From positions 29,778 through 93,777 of the forward strand of contig NZ_BONY01000039.1 of the NCBI RefSeq assembly GCF_016862955.1: 64,000 nt of DNA. The letters run 5' to 3'. The translations under genes and the position numbers were made by a program. The notes beneath the pieces were generated by a model that was given only the letters and a program-made list of their open reading frames with translations, was not told where the DNA came from and ran no database searches. Positions 16,745 through 25,475 of the stretch are shown here, piece by piece (the stretch's first letter is position 1; each line of letters begins with the position of its first letter). Source of the stretch: Rhizocola hellebori (GTDB lineage Bacteria; Actinomycetota; Actinomycetes; Mycobacteriales; Micromonosporaceae).

Positions 16745-17728
16745 CTATGCCGCACCGAGTGTCTGCGGGTAGGCGGCGCCGATGTGGACCTGCTCGGCGA
16801 CCTGAACCTGAACAGTGTCACCGGTTTGCACACCGAGGGACAGAAATTCGTTGCGGGTGAGGGTGACCGTGACGATCTGGTCGGCGGTGGTGACCTCGAC
16901 CCGGATCTCAAAACCGATGCGGGTGACCCGGGTGATGCGGCCGGTCACCGCCGCCGGGTCGGCTGTGCCAGTGTGGATTTGCAGGTCGTGCGGGCGCACC
17001 AGCTGCTGTCCCAGCTGGGTGACCGGGCCGAGGAACCGCATCACGAAGTCGTTGGCCGGCTGGTCGTAGAGCTCGTCGGGTGAGCCGATCTGCTCCACCC
17101 TGCCCTCGTTGATCACGACGATCTCATCGGCGACTTCCAGCGCCTCTTCCTGGTCGTGGGTGACGAAGACGGTGGTGACATTTACCTCGTCGTGCAGGCG
17201 TCGCAGCCAGTCCCGAAGTTCCTTGCGCACCTTGGCATCCAGCGCACCGAACGGCTCGTCGAGCAGCAGCACCGTCGGCTCGACAGCCAGGGCACGGGCC
17301 AGCGCCATCCGCTGCCGCTGGCCGCCGGAAAGCTGCGACGGCAACCGGTCAGCAAACTGCCGCAGGTGCACCAGGGCGAGCAGCTCGTCGACCCGAGCAC
17401 GAACCTCGTCCTTGGGCCGCTTACGGATTTCCAGCCCGAAGGCGACGTTGCGGCGCACGGACAGATGCTTGAACGCCGCGTAATGCTGGAAGACGAAGCC
17501 GACATTGCGCTTTTGCGGCGGGAGGTTGGTGGCATCGAGGCCCTCGATGGTCACCCTGCCGCTGTCGGCCTGCTCAAGTCCGGCGATGATGCGCAGCAGG
17601 GTGGACTTCCCACCGCCAGAGGGCCCGAGCAGGGCGGTGAGCTGTCCCGACGGAATGCTCACGGACACGTCGTCGAGGGCGACGAACCCTCCGAAACGCT
17701 TCGTAACGTTCGCGATCTCGATGCTCAA
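16745..17728 (-). CDS. cysA: Sulfate/thiosulfate ABC transporter ATP-binding protein
   Basis: 327 aa from TTG 17728, preceded by GAAGGAAG and overlapping the cysW stop (TTGA). Walker [10 protein letters not shown] at 35-43, signature LSGGQRQR, Walker [13 protein letters not shown] and the H-loop THDQEEA are intact. [20 protein letters not shown] is characteristic of CysA. The last 90 residues form a TOBE-like beta domain (VRPHDLQI onward) found in sulfate importers. Powers sulfate uptake with CysT and CysW. Confidence 0.93.
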   Translation of the reverse strand: MSIEIANVTKRFGGFVALDDVSVSIPSGQLTALLGPSGGGKSTLLRIIAGLEQADSGRVTIEGLDATNLPPQKRNVGFVFQHYAAFKHLSVRRNVAFGLEIRKRPKDEVRARVDELLALVHLRQFADRLPSQLSGGQRQRMALARALAVEPTVLLLDEPFGALDAKVRKELRDWLRRLHDEVNVTTVFVTHDQEEALEVADEIVVINEGRVEQIGSPDELYDQPANDFVMRFLGPVTQLGQQLVRPHDLQIHTGTADPAAVTGRITRVTRIGFEIRVEVTTADQIVTVTLTRNEFLSLGVQTGDTVQVQVAEQVHIGAAYPQTLGAA

Positions 17729-18528
17729 CGGTCTTCCTTCGGACGGATAACGGACACGATGATGATTGCCGCCACGGCGACCAGAGCCAGCAGGAATGCC
17801 GTGGCGTAGGCGCCGCCCTTGTCGAAGTTGAGGTACTTCTCCTCGACCACCAAGGTGGCGGTGCGGGTCTCCCCCAGCACATTGCCGGACACGACCTTGA
17901 CCGCGCCGAACTCGCCCAGCGACCGGGCCAGGCTCAACACGACACCGTAGATCACACCCCACTTGATGGCGGGCAAGGTGATCCGCCGGAAGGTCTGAAC
18001 GGCGTTGGCGCCCAAGCTGCGCGCCGCCTGCTCCTGCTCGTCACCGATTTCCTCAAGCACCGGCACCACCTCGCGGATCACCAGTGGCAGCGCCACGAAC
18101 ACGGTGGCCATGACGATGCCCGGCGTGGAGAAGATGACCTGAAAGCCGATGCCTTCCAGCGCGGGGCCGAACCAGCCGGTTCGCCCGCCGTAGACCAGCA
18201 CGAGCGCAAGACCGACGACGATCGGTGAGACCGACAAAGGCATGTCCAGCAAGGCACTGAGCAGACGCTTGCCCGGGAACTGGTAGCGGACAAGCAACAT
18301 GGAGATCCCGACGCCGAACACCGTGTTGATGATCACGGCGATGATGGCCACCTGCACGGTGAGCACCAGCGCGTGCACGATGTCGGGGTCCTCCAGGATG
18401 CCGTTGATGTTTTCCATACCATCGGCGAAAGCGTTCTTGCCGACCAGATAGACCGGCCACGCCACGAGCAGGAAAAGGTAACCGACCACAACCAAACGCA
18501 GCGCATAGCGGCCCGGGCGCTTAGCCAC
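17725..18528 (-). CDS. cysW: Sulfate ABC transporter permease CysW
   Basis: 267 aa from GTG 18528 (GAAGGGTGG six bases upstream); it overlaps the cysT stop by 8 bp. Six hydrophobic helices and the permease-ATPase coupling motif [26 protein letters not shown] EAA loop are visible, ending in [14 protein letters not shown]. The segment [16 protein letters not shown] is typical of CysW. Forms the membrane channel with CysT. Confidence 0.93.
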   Translation of the reverse strand: MAKRPGRYALRLVVVGYLFLLVAWPVYLVGKNAFADGMENINGILEDPDIVHALVLTVQVAIIAVIINTVFGVGISMLLVRYQFPGKRLLSALLDMPLSVSPIVVGLALVLVYGGRTGWFGPALEGIGFQVIFSTPGIVMATVFVALPLVIREVVPVLEEIGDEQEQAARSLGANAVQTFRRITLPAIKWGVIYGVVLSLARSLGEFGAVKVVSGNVLGETRTATLVVEEKYLNFDKGGAYATAFLLALVAVAAIIIVSVIRPKEDR

Positions 18529-19372
18529 GACGTACCACCCTTCGCTGGATGACGTCGAGAATGACGATGACGGCGAACGAGATGGCCAGCAGAATGGTCG
18601 CGACCGCGGCGGCACTGTCCAAATTGTCATTCTCGATGCTGCTCAGAATCCGCACCGAGGTGACCTCGGTGCGCATGGGCAGATTGCCCGACAGCAGGAC
18701 AAGCGAGCCGTATTCGCTCACGCCGCGGGCGAAGGAGAGCGCGGCGCCCGCGGCGATGGCCGGGGTCAGCGCCGGCAGGATGATCCGGCGGAAGACCGTG
18801 AACCGGCTGGCGCCCAAGGACATCGCGGCCTCCTCCACCTCTTTGTCCAGCTCGGCCAGCACAGGCTGTACCGTGCGCACGACGAACGGGAGCGTGACGA
18901 AAAGGAAGGCCAGGAAGACAGCGGCACGGGTGTTGGCGATGTCGACTCCGAGCGGGCTGTTGTGGCCGTAGAGCGACAGCAGCACCAGACCGGCGACGAT
19001 CGTCGGCAACGCGAACGGCAGATCGATCAGCACCTCCAGCGCCCGCTTGCCAAAGAACCGGTCTCGTACCAGCACCCACGCGATCAGGGTTCCCATCACC
19101 ACGTTGACGATCGTCACGAGCAATGCGGTGCCCACGGTGAGCCGGATCGCCGCGATGGTCTGCTCGTTGGTGATCGCCTGCCAGAACTGGCTCCACCCGC
19201 CCGTGCTCGCGGTGACCACCACGGCCGTGAGCGGAATGAGCACCAGCAGGCTGAACCACAACATGGCCACCCCCAGACCCAGGCCGGAGACCCGGGTCAG
19301 CAGGCGGCGGCCGTCCTGAGCCGCCCGGCGCTTGAGCGCCGGGCGGTCCGTGACAAGGGTTGCCGAGGTCAC
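18521..19372 (-). CDS. cysT: Sulfate ABC transporter permease CysT
   Basis: 283 aa, GTG overlapping the binding-protein stop (GTGA). Six transmembrane helices; EAA loop LDKEVEEAAMSLGASRFTVF followed by RIILPALTPAIAAG; FARGVSEYGSLVLLSGN is the CysT counterpart of the CysW gating segment. Partner of CysW and CysA in the sulfate/thiosulfate importer. Confidence 0.93.
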   Translation of the reverse strand: MTSATLVTDRPALKRRAAQDGRRLLTRVSGLGLGVAMLWFSLLVLIPLTAVVVTASTGGWSQFWQAITNEQTIAAIRLTVGTALLVTIVNVVMGTLIAWVLVRDRFFGKRALEVLIDLPFALPTIVAGLVLLSLYGHNSPLGVDIANTRAAVFLAFLFVTLPFVVRTVQPVLAELDKEVEEAAMSLGASRFTVFRRIILPALTPAIAAGAALSFARGVSEYGSLVLLSGNLPMRTEVTSVRILSSIENDNLDSAAAVATILLAISFAVIVILDVIQRRVVRRG

Positions 19373-20397
19373 TTTGCCTTGCCTGAGGCGGCTATGATCT
19401 TGACGATGAGGCCCTCTTTCTCGTCAAAATACTTCTTGGACAACGCCGACCAGCTTTGAAAGTCCTTCGCCACGGTCAGCAGCTTCTTCGGGGTGGGGAA
19501 GGGCTTGCTCGGGTCCGGCACGCCCTTGATGTCGCTAGTGCTGACACCTTCGACGATCGGACGGAAGCCCTTGAGGGCGAACTGACGCTGGCCGTCCTTG
19601 CTCAGCACGAAGTTCAGCCACTGCTGCGCCTTGGGGTTGGCGTTCTTCAGGATCGCACCGGGGTTCTCGATGAGGATGGTGGTGTCCGGGACGACCCACT
19701 CCAGCTTCTCCCCGCTCTGGGTGGCCAGGATCGCCTCGTTCTCGTAGGCCAGCAGGACGTCACCGGTGCCGCCGAGGAAGCTGGTCGTAGCGTCCCGGCC
19801 GCTTCCGGGCAGCGAGACCACGTTGGCGAAGAGCTTGGTCAGGAACTCCGCCGCTTGCGCGTCGGTGCCGCCGTTGGCGGTGATGTGTCCCCATGCCGCC
19901 AGCGCATTCCATCTCGCTGCGCCGGACGACGCCGGGTTGGGCGTGACGATCCCGATGCCCGGCTTGATCAGATCGTCCCATCCCTTGATGTTCTTCGGGT
20001 TGCCCGGGCGGACAGCCAGGACCACGATTGACGACGAGACGATGCCTTTGGTCGGGCCGGTATTCCAGCTGGCATCCACGAGCCCGGCATCGACTAGCCG
20101 GGTCACATCGCTGGAGACCGAGAAGTGCACGTAGTCGGCCTTGAGCCCGTTCACCACCGCGCGGCTCTGGTCGCCCGAAGCGCCGTAGGAGGTCTGGAAC
20201 TTCACCCCACGGCCTTCGGCTGTTTTGTTCCATTCGGTGGCGATGGCCTTGTTTGCCGCCTCCGGCACCGCGAAGCCGACGATGGAAAGGGTGGTGGATT
20301 CCGCCGCGGGTTCGTTTGCGTTGCCCCCGCCGCAGGCAGACAACACCAAGCCAGCCGCTAGCGCCAACGCGGCCGTTAATTTGATGCGGTACTTCAT
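19369..20397 (-). CDS. Sulfate-binding lipoprotein of ABC transporter
   Basis: 342 aa from ATG 20397. Lipoprotein signal with lipobox LVLSAC, so the mature protein is anchored outside the membrane. Strands and anion-binding segments characteristic of Sbp/CysP are present: SYGASGDQSRAVVNGLKADYVHFS, NPKNIKGWDDLIKPGIGIVTPNP and LLAYENEA. First gene of the sbp-cysT-cysW-cysA operon. A leader of about 160 nt separates it from the promoter. Sulfate versus thiosulfate preference cannot be decided from sequence. Confidence 0.92.
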   Translation of the reverse strand: MKYRIKLTAALALAAGLVLSACGGGNANEPAAESTTLSIVGFAVPEAANKAIATEWNKTAEGRGVKFQTSYGASGDQSRAVVNGLKADYVHFSVSSDVTRLVDAGLVDASWNTGPTKGIVSSSIVVLAVRPGNPKNIKGWDDLIKPGIGIVTPNPASSGAARWNALAAWGHITANGGTDAQAAEFLTKLFANVVSLPGSGRDATTSFLGGTGDVLLAYENEAILATQSGEKLEWVVPDTTILIENPGAILKNANPKAQQWLNFVLSKDGQRQFALKGFRPIVEGVSTSDIKGVPDPSKPFPTPKKLLTVAKDFQSWSALSKKYFDEKEGLIVKIIAASGKAK

Positions 20398-20454
20398 GGG
20401 AGAACCTGTCCTCCTCAGCGCGCAGTCGCGCATTAAATCCATAGTTATCGATAT

Positions 20455-20480
20455 CTGAGCCGAGAGCTCTCTCGACTCAG
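20455..20480 (-). promoter_or_regulatory. Hairpin in the 5' leader of the sulfate operon
   Basis: CTGAGTCGAGAG and CTCTCGGCTCAG (minus strand) form a 12-bp stem with one mismatch and a 2-base centre. It lies 58 bp before the sbp start and 90 bp after the predicted promoter, so it would be in the untranslated leader. Confidence 0.45.
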
Positions 20481-20570
20481 AAGATGGTGAAGCGTTGGGC
20501 GCCTTGAGCTTCGCTGCCCACGGCATACCTGGCGAGCCAACCCGCAGGCGCCCGCCCGGCCACACGAACG

Positions 20571-20599
20571 AATATCCCACCAATCCAATAGGATTACAA
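20571..20599 (-). promoter_or_regulatory. Predicted promoter of the sulfate operon with internal palindrome
   Basis: On the minus strand TTGTAA (20599-20594), a 17-bp spacer and GATATT (20576-20571) form a sigma-70-type promoter. The spacer is largely the palindrome AATCC-TATT-GGATT (20582-20595), related to the TAGGAT half-site found upstream of other sulfur operons, and is ideally placed for a repressor. Confidence 0.5.
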
Positions 20600-20629
20600 G
20601 AGTATGCGCCAGGCGACTTGAAAACAGCG

Positions 20630-20659
20630 ACGGCGGCGCAGCCTCGGCTGCGCCGCCGT
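20630..20659 (-). terminator. Terminator of the LUD-domain gene
   Basis: Perfect 14-bp inverted repeat ACGGCGGCGCAGCC / GGCTGCGCCGCCGT with a 2-base loop; on the minus strand it is followed by CGCTGTTTTC. It lies 80 bp beyond the stop at 20740. Confidence 0.75.
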
Positions 20660-20739
20660 TTCAGGTGGGCTTCAGTGACCGATAGCGTGCCGGATCAGCA
20701 CCACGGTCCCCCTGCCGGGCAGGAACTCCCGCTCCAGGA

Positions 20740-21297
20740 TCAGGATTTCCCGATGAAGGAATCATGGCCCTGCGCCTGCCATTTGCGTCGCTCCAGCGGC
20801 AGGCTGTAGGTGCGCACGCGGCGCAGCGCGGTATCCAAATCGGACACGATCTTCTGCGCGCCCACCACCCAGACCGCCCTGCGGGCGCCCGCCGAGTACG
20901 GCCCGAGCTGGCTGCCACTGGCCGAAGCGGCCACCATTCGCCCGTCCTCGGTCACGGCATGCACGCTGCCCACGACGACATCGGGGGTGGCGCCCAGCCG
21001 CAGCCTGCCGTCAACGTCGTCGTCGGCCAGCTGTCCCACCTGCCGGCGGACAGAGACGAACTCGCCGCTTTCCTCGACCGCGGCGGCGATCCCGCTGATG
21101 CGCAAGGTCTCACTCAGCGCCGTAAATACCGCCTGGTCCCGGGGCAGCAGCTCGATGACCAAGTCGCGGGCCTGCTCGGCCGTGTCCACCACGTGAACCG
21201 TGAACCCGTTGTCCTGCAGTGACTTCGCGGCTCGATCCAGCTGGCTCACGTCGGCCGCGGCAGCGAACGCTTCATCAAAAGTATCGTCGGTGCTCAA
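20740..21297 (-). CDS. LUD-domain (LutC/YkgG-type) protein
   Basis: 185 aa from TTG 21297 (AAAGG eight bases upstream); an ATG at 21336 would give 198 aa but lies inside the HxlR-type palindrome. The LUD fold is recognisable from VFTALSETLRISGIAAAVEE, GATPDVVVGSVHAVTEDGRMVAAS and the near-terminal GAQKIVSDLDTALRRVRTYSLPLE, similar to proteins of lactate-utilisation loci but stand-alone here. The biochemical role of stand-alone LUD proteins is not settled. Divergent from a HxlR regulator that probably controls it. Confidence 0.75.
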   Translation of the reverse strand: MSTDDTFDEAFAAAADVSQLDRAAKSLQDNGFTVHVVDTAEQARDLVIELLPRDQAVFTALSETLRISGIAAAVEESGEFVSVRRQVGQLADDDVDGRLRLGATPDVVVGSVHAVTEDGRMVAASASGSQLGPYSAGARRAVWVVGAQKIVSDLDTALRRVRTYSLPLERRKWQAQGHDSFIGKS

Positions 21298-21320
21298 TGC
21301 TCCCGCCTTTCGGTTCCATT

Positions 21321-21348
21321 TGGTTACTAGCCCCATCGTGAGTAACCA
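21321..21348. promoter_or_regulatory. Palindromic operator candidate between the LUD and HxlR genes
   Basis: Perfect inverted repeat TGGTTACT / AGTAACCA with 12-bp spacing, typical in shape for HxlR/MarR dimers. It sits 24 bp upstream of the LUD TTG start and 55 bp upstream of the HxlR gene. Confidence 0.55.
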
Positions 21349-21402
21349 TCGAGTCCGGAGGAAGACGGCACTATTTTCTGCGTCAGGCACACGGAGGTAA
21401 CC

Positions 21403-21759
21403 ATGCAGGCACCGGTGGTGCACGATGAGAAGACCTGCCAGGTTCGCGAGATCCTCGATCGCGTCGGGGACAAGTGGTCCCTTGCCGTCGTCAACGAGCT
21501 CGGCAACGGCACCCTGCGGTTCACCGAGCTGAAGCGGGCCATCGGTGGGGTCAGCCAGCGGATGCTCACGGCGACCCTGCGCAACCTGGAACGTGACGGC
21601 CTTGTGCTGCGCACGGTCCATCCCGTCATCCCACCCAGGGTCGACTACGAGCTCTCCGATCTGGGCCGCACCTTCCTGCAGACGGCATGGTCGCTGATGA
21701 ACTGGGCCAACGACCACGCCGCCGACATCATCGCGGCACGCGCCAGATACGACACCTGA
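21403..21759 (+). CDS. HxlR-family transcriptional regulator
   Basis: 118 aa. Winged-helix core: REILDRVGDKWSLAVVNELG, FTELKRAIGGVSQRMLTATLRNLERDGLVLR and the wing VPPRVDYELSDLGR-like segment. One conserved N-terminal cysteine (Cys12, in KTCQVRE) is at the position used for redox or electrophile sensing in QorR/HypR-type members. ATG preceded by GGAGG. Divergent partner of the LUD gene; likely represses it and itself through the palindrome at 21321-21348. Confidence 0.88.
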   Translation: MQAPVVHDEKTCQVREILDRVGDKWSLAVVNELGNGTLRFTELKRAIGGVSQRMLTATLRNLERDGLVLRTVHPVIPPRVDYELSDLGRTFLQTAWSLMNWANDHAADIIAARARYDT

Positions 21760-21780
21760 TCCGGCACAGGGGGTTTCCAA

Positions 21781-21808
21781 ATCCTATCTTCTGAGTAGGA
21801 TATCTAGG
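21781..21808 (+). promoter_or_regulatory. Sulfur-regulon element upstream of the DUF1684/ABC operon
   Basis: ATCCTA (21781-21786), nine bases, then TAGGATATCTAGG (21796-21808). The same half-site, nine-base gap and 13-mer occur at 26243-26269. The element covers the likely promoter 36 bp before the DUF1684 start. Confidence 0.6.
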
Positions 21809-21844
21809 CACCTGCGGACTCCCCCGGCAAGGAGTGTGATCACC

Positions 21845-22657
21845 ATGGCCGAATCCTTTGCAGACGAATGGCGTGCCTGGCATGACAAGCACGAGGCGAA
21901 CCGCGCCCACCGGCACGGCTTCCTCGCCATCACCGGCGTGCACTGGCTGACCGTTGAGCCCCAGCTGTTACCCGACGCGCCCGGGGTCTGGTCATCGGAC
22001 GGCGACCGCGTCACGGTCCATCTGGACGACGGCGAGGAGCTGGCCGTGGCCGGTGAGATCATCCGCGGCGAGCACCGGTTCGAGCCGATCGCCGAGCGGG
22101 GCGGGATAAACGCGGTGTGGGGTGAGGCCGTCATCGAGATCGCCCGGCGCGGCGGTTTCGACATCGTGCGGCCCCGGCACCCGTCACATCCACTACTGAC
22201 CGCCTACCCAGGCACGCCGGCCTACCCGGCCGATCCACGCTGGGCGATCACCGGCCGGTACGTGCGGTTCGACGAGCCACGGCCGACGACGGTCGGGTCG
22301 GTCGTCGACGACCTCAAGCACGTCTACCAGGCACCAGGCCGGATCGACTTCGAGATCGACGGGCGGCAGCTGAGCCTCACCGCTTTCGACGGCTGGACGC
22401 CGGGCAGCCTGAGCGTGCTGTTCACCGACGCCACCTCGGGGGTCACCACTTACGCCGCCAACCGATCGCTGCAGGTGAACGCCCCGGAAAGCGACGGCGC
22501 GGTGGTGCTCGACTTCAACCGGGCGGTCAACCTTCCGTGCGCCTACACCGAGTACGCGACCTGCCCGCTGCCGCCGGCCGAGAACCACCTGCCGGTGGCG
22601 ATCGAGGCCGGAGAACAGCTCCCAGCATCGGCCGCCTTGAATAAATCCGCTCGATAG
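21845..22657 (+). CDS. DUF1684 family protein
   Basis: 270 aa from ATG 21845, ten bases after AAGGAG; GTG 21836 is too close to that site. Matches DUF1684: DEWRAWHDKHEANRAHRHGFL at the start, FDEPRPTTVGSVVDDLKHVYQAPGRI in the centre and an absolutely typical end with LDFNRAVNLPCAYTEYATCPLPPAENHLPVAIEAGE. No signal peptide. The cysteines of LPCAYTEYATCPLPP are family-conserved; function is unknown. First gene of an operon with an amino-acid ABC importer and under the sulfur element, so a role in thiol or cystine metabolism is inferred. Confidence 0.9.
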   Translation: MAESFADEWRAWHDKHEANRAHRHGFLAITGVHWLTVEPQLLPDAPGVWSSDGDRVTVHLDDGEELAVAGEIIRGEHRFEPIAERGGINAVWGEAVIEIARRGGFDIVRPRHPSHPLLTAYPGTPAYPADPRWAITGRYVRFDEPRPTTVGSVVDDLKHVYQAPGRIDFEIDGRQLSLTAFDGWTPGSLSVLFTDATSGVTTYAANRSLQVNAPESDGAVVLDFNRAVNLPCAYTEYATCPLPPAENHLPVAIEAGEQLPASAALNKSAR

Positions 22658-22671
22658 GACAACGTGAAGCG

Positions 22672-23529
22672 ATGAGTCCCCGACCCCTCAGGATCGCTGC
22701 CGTCTTGATCGCCGTGGCGCTGGCGGCATGCGCGCCGCAGGACGAGCCGAGCACCCCCGCCGCTTCGGCCGACACCGGCTGCGCACCTTCAAAGCTGGCC
22801 ACGGTCGCGGCCGGCAAGCTGACCGTGGCCACCGACGATCCCGCCTATCCGCCGTGGGTCGCCGACAACAAACCGGAAAGCGGCGACGGCTTCGAGTCGG
22901 CGGTGGCCTATGCGGTGGCGGCCAAGCTCGGCTATGCCAAGGATCAGGTGGTGTGGACGCGGGTCACCTTCAACAGCGCCATCGCTCCGGGCCGCAAGGC
23001 CTTCGACTTCGACATCAACCAGTTCTCCATCACCGAGGAGCGTAGGAACGCGGTCGACTTCTCCTCCGCCTACTACGACGTGGCCCAGACCGTCATCACC
23101 ATCAAGGGCTCCAAAATAGACGGTGCGAAAACACTTGCCGCGCTGAAGAATGCCAAACTCGGCGCACAGGTGGGCACGACCAGCTATCGGGCGATCACCG
23201 AGGTCATCAAACCCGCTACGGCACCGGCCGTGTTCAACAACAACGACGATGCCAAGCAACAGCTGGGCAACGGAACCGTGGACGGGATAGTTGTCGATCT
23301 GCCGACCGCGTTCTTCATGACGGCCGCGGAGCTGGACAACGGCGTCATCGTCGGCCAGGTGCCGCAGCCGTCCGGGCAGCCGGAGCAGTTCGCTCTGGTG
23401 CTGGACAAGGGTTCCCCGCTGACCGCGTGCGTCAGCCGGGCCGTCGACGCGCTGCGGCAGGACGGCACGCTGACCTCCTTGCAGGCCAAGTGGCTCGCCG
23501 GGGTTTCCGGCGCGCCGACGCTTGGCTGA
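22672..23529 (+). CDS. Amino-acid (cystine-type) ABC transporter binding lipoprotein
   Basis: 285 aa. Signal peptide with lipobox ALAAC (Cys20). The mature part is a family 3 solute-binding protein: LTVATDDPAYPPWV, GFESAVAYAVAAKLGY, DFDINQFSITEERRNAVDFSSAYYD and LGAQVGTTSYRAI. These proteins bind polar amino acids or cystine; the sulfur-regulon location favours a sulfur amino acid, but the ligand is not readable. Fourteen bases after DUF1684. Confidence 0.88.
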   Translation: MSPRPLRIAAVLIAVALAACAPQDEPSTPAASADTGCAPSKLATVAAGKLTVATDDPAYPPWVADNKPESGDGFESAVAYAVAAKLGYAKDQVVWTRVTFNSAIAPGRKAFDFDINQFSITEERRNAVDFSSAYYDVAQTVITIKGSKIDGAKTLAALKNAKLGAQVGTTSYRAITEVIKPATAPAVFNNNDDAKQQLGNGTVDGIVVDLPTAFFMTAAELDNGVIVGQVPQPSGQPEQFALVLDKGSPLTACVSRAVDALRQDGTLTSLQAKWLAGVSGAPTLG

Positions 23530-23532
23530 GGC

Positions 23533-24384
23533 ATGACCACCGCCTATCAACCGAGCCAGCTGCAACAGGAACGGATCGCTTACCGGCGAAGGCAAACGGT
23601 GCTTTCCGCCGTCGTCGCCGCCGCGTCCACCGCCGTCATCGGCGTGCTGGCCGCGGTGGCGATCACCGGCGCCCCGGGCTGGGCGCGGGTGCGGAGGTCC
23701 TTTTTGGACCCCGCGATCGCCCTCGATGCGTTGCCAGACATCCTTCACGGCCTCTGGCTCAACGTGCAGCTGCTGTTCTTTTGCGCGATCGGCGCGCTGC
23801 TGGTCGGATTGGCCATCGCGCTGCTGCGCACCCTTCGCGCGCCGGTCTTCTTCCCGTTGCGCGCACTGGCCGCGCTCTACACCTACCTGCTCCGCGGTGC
23901 GCCGCTGCTTATCGTCTTATATCTATTGACTTTTGGGGTACCAGGTCTGCGCCTGAAAGGCACGCCACCCCTCCTGGTGCTGGGTGGGCTGGCGCTGGTC
24001 ATCGTCTACGCCGCCTACCTGGCCGAGGTTTTCCGGGCCGGCATCGAGTCGGTGCACCCGTCACAGCGGGCGGCGGCGCGCTCGCTGGGCCTGACCTACC
24101 GCCAGACGATGCGCCATGTGGTGCTGCCGCAGGCGATTCGCCGGGTCACCCCGCCCATGCTCAACGATCTGGTCGCCCTGCAGAAGGACGTCGGCCTGAT
24201 CTCGCTCGCCGGGCCGATCGACGCGATCCGGGCGGCGCAGATCCAGACCGCGGAAACCTACAACTACACGCCGTATGTCGTGGCGGGCGTGCTTTTCGTG
24301 CTGCTGGCCATTCCGCTGATCGCGGTGACCGACTGGGTCACCCTGCGCTCGGCCCGCCGCCAGTCCGCCGAGGCCGCCCTATGA
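23533..24384 (+). CDS. Amino-acid ABC transporter permease
   Basis: 283 aa of the HisM/TcyL family. A cytoplasmic N-terminus of about 25 residues precedes hydrophobic helices; the polar family signature YTYLLRGAPLLIVLYLLTFG and the EAA loop IESVHPSQRAAARSLGLTYRQTMRHVVLPQA are intact. A single permease gene implies a homodimeric channel. Four bases after the binding protein and ATGA-overlapping the ATPase gene. Confidence 0.92.
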   Translation: MTTAYQPSQLQQERIAYRRRQTVLSAVVAAASTAVIGVLAAVAITGAPGWARVRRSFLDPAIALDALPDILHGLWLNVQLLFFCAIGALLVGLAIALLRTLRAPVFFPLRALAALYTYLLRGAPLLIVLYLLTFGVPGLRLKGTPPLLVLGGLALVIVYAAYLAEVFRAGIESVHPSQRAAARSLGLTYRQTMRHVVLPQAIRRVTPPMLNDLVALQKDVGLISLAGPIDAIRAAQIQTAETYNYTPYVVAGVLFVLLAIPLIAVTDWVTLRSARRQSAEAAL

Positions 24385-25127
24385 ACGTGCTGTCCTGCCG
24401 CGCGTTGCGCAAAGTGTTCCGCGGCAACGTGGTCCTGCACGACCTGGACCTGGAGGTGGCCGAACACGAAGTGGTAGTGCTGATCGGGGCCTCGGGTTCG
24501 GGCAAGTCGACGCTGCTGCGCTGCGTCAACCTGCTGGAAACCGTCGACGACGGCACCATCCACCTCGACGGCGAGCACATCACCTCGCCGGGGGTGAACC
24601 CTGACCGGGTGCGCCAGCGCATCGGCATGGTGTTCCAAGCCTTCAACCTGTTCCCCCACCTGACCGTGCTGGACAACGTGACCCTCGCACCGCGACGGGT
24701 GCACCGGCAGCCCCGCCGCGACGCCGAGGCCGCCGCGATGCGCCTGCTGGACCGGGTCGGCCTGGCCGACAAGGCACGCGAATACCCCGACCGGCTCTCC
24801 GGTGGCCAGCAGCAGCGGGTCGCCATCGTCCGCGCATTGGCCAACTCGCCCAGGCTCATCCTGCTCGACGAGGTCACCTCGGCGCTCGACCCGGAACTGG
24901 TCGGCGAGGTGCTCAGCCTCATCCGCGAGCTGCGTGCCGACGGGACGACAATGCTCATCGCCACCCACGAGATGTCCTTCGCCCGCGAGGTCGCCGACCG
25001 CGTATGTTTCCTCGACCAGGGCCGCATCCTGGAACAGGGAACCCCGCAACAGGTCCTCGGCGCACCCCAGCAACCCCGCACCCAACAGTTCCTGGAACGC
25101 ATCATCGCCGCCGGCCGCCTCCCCTAG
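24381..25127 (+). CDS. Amino-acid ABC transporter ATP-binding protein
   Basis: 248 aa from ATG 24381, overlapping the permease stop (ATGA). Walker A GASGSGKST, GMVFQAFNLFPHLTVLDNV, signature LSGGQQQRV, Walker B LILLDEVTSALD (Val in place of the usual Pro, a frequent polar amino-acid transporter variant) and THEMSFAREVADRV. Energises the importer above. Confidence 0.93.
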   Translation: MNVLSCRALRKVFRGNVVLHDLDLEVAEHEVVVLIGASGSGKSTLLRCVNLLETVDDGTIHLDGEHITSPGVNPDRVRQRIGMVFQAFNLFPHLTVLDNVTLAPRRVHRQPRRDAEAAAMRLLDRVGLADKAREYPDRLSGGQQQRVAIVRALANSPRLILLDEVTSALDPELVGEVLSLIRELRADGTTMLIATHEMSFAREVADRVCFLDQGRILEQGTPQQVLGAPQQPRTQQFLERIIAAGRLP

Positions 25128-25397
25128 CCCGCACCGCCGCCACCGCCGCGGAGAGCTTGAGAGGTGAGCTAGTGCCTGCGGGTCGGCGGCGTAGCCGTCG
25201 GGGGCGGCCGAGCACGGACGGATGTGCCGCGCGGGAGCTGGCGGCGAGGGACCACGACGCAGCGGCGTAGAAAGGAGCGGGCCGTGGAGAAACGGCGGCC
25301 CGCCACCGGGGTGGAAGCGGCTGTCAGGCCCAGAGCGCCACCGGCCACAGCGGGCAGGATGGTCACCGTGTCGGCCAAGCGCATGGCTGGGCGGATG
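25128..25397. other. Intergenic region without a supported gene
   Basis: GC-rich stretch between convergent transcription units. It contains one weak small-ORF candidate (25284-25475, listed separately). I see no clear terminator with long arms and no operator. Confidence 0.5.
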
Positions 25398-25475
25398 TCA
25401 GCGGGAGGGAAGGCCAAGACGGTCAAGGGTTTCGCGGAGGCGGTGGCGGCCGGCCATCGATTCTGGGCCGCGTAG
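25284..25475 (+). CDS. Possible small basic protein (weak candidate)
   Basis: GTG 25284 is preceded by a good ribosome site, AAAGGAG with six-base spacing, and opens 63 codons ending at TAG 25473-25475. The peptide is basic and Ala/Arg-rich with no recognised motif. The last 78 bp run antisense to the 3' end of the nitroreductase gene, and GC-rich DNA often yields such frames, so it may be spurious. Confidence 0.2.
   Translation: MEKRRPATGVEAAVRPRAPPATAGRMVTVSAKRMAGRMSAGGKAKTVKGFAEAVAAGHRFWAA

Noticed and set aside
16745..17962. Longer CysA starting upstream of 17728
   Set aside because: The extension overlaps cysW in another frame; TTG 17728 has a ribosome site and gives the conserved CysA N-terminus.
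20397..20442. Separate cysteine leader peptide before sbp (ATG GAT TTA ATG CGC GAC TGC)
   Set aside because: The frame runs without a stop into sbp and has a single Cys codon, so it is not an independent uORF.
20398..20560. SAM or other known riboswitch in the sulfate leader
   Set aside because: I looked for SAM-I, SAM-II and SAM-IV landmarks and found none; only a simple hairpin is supported.
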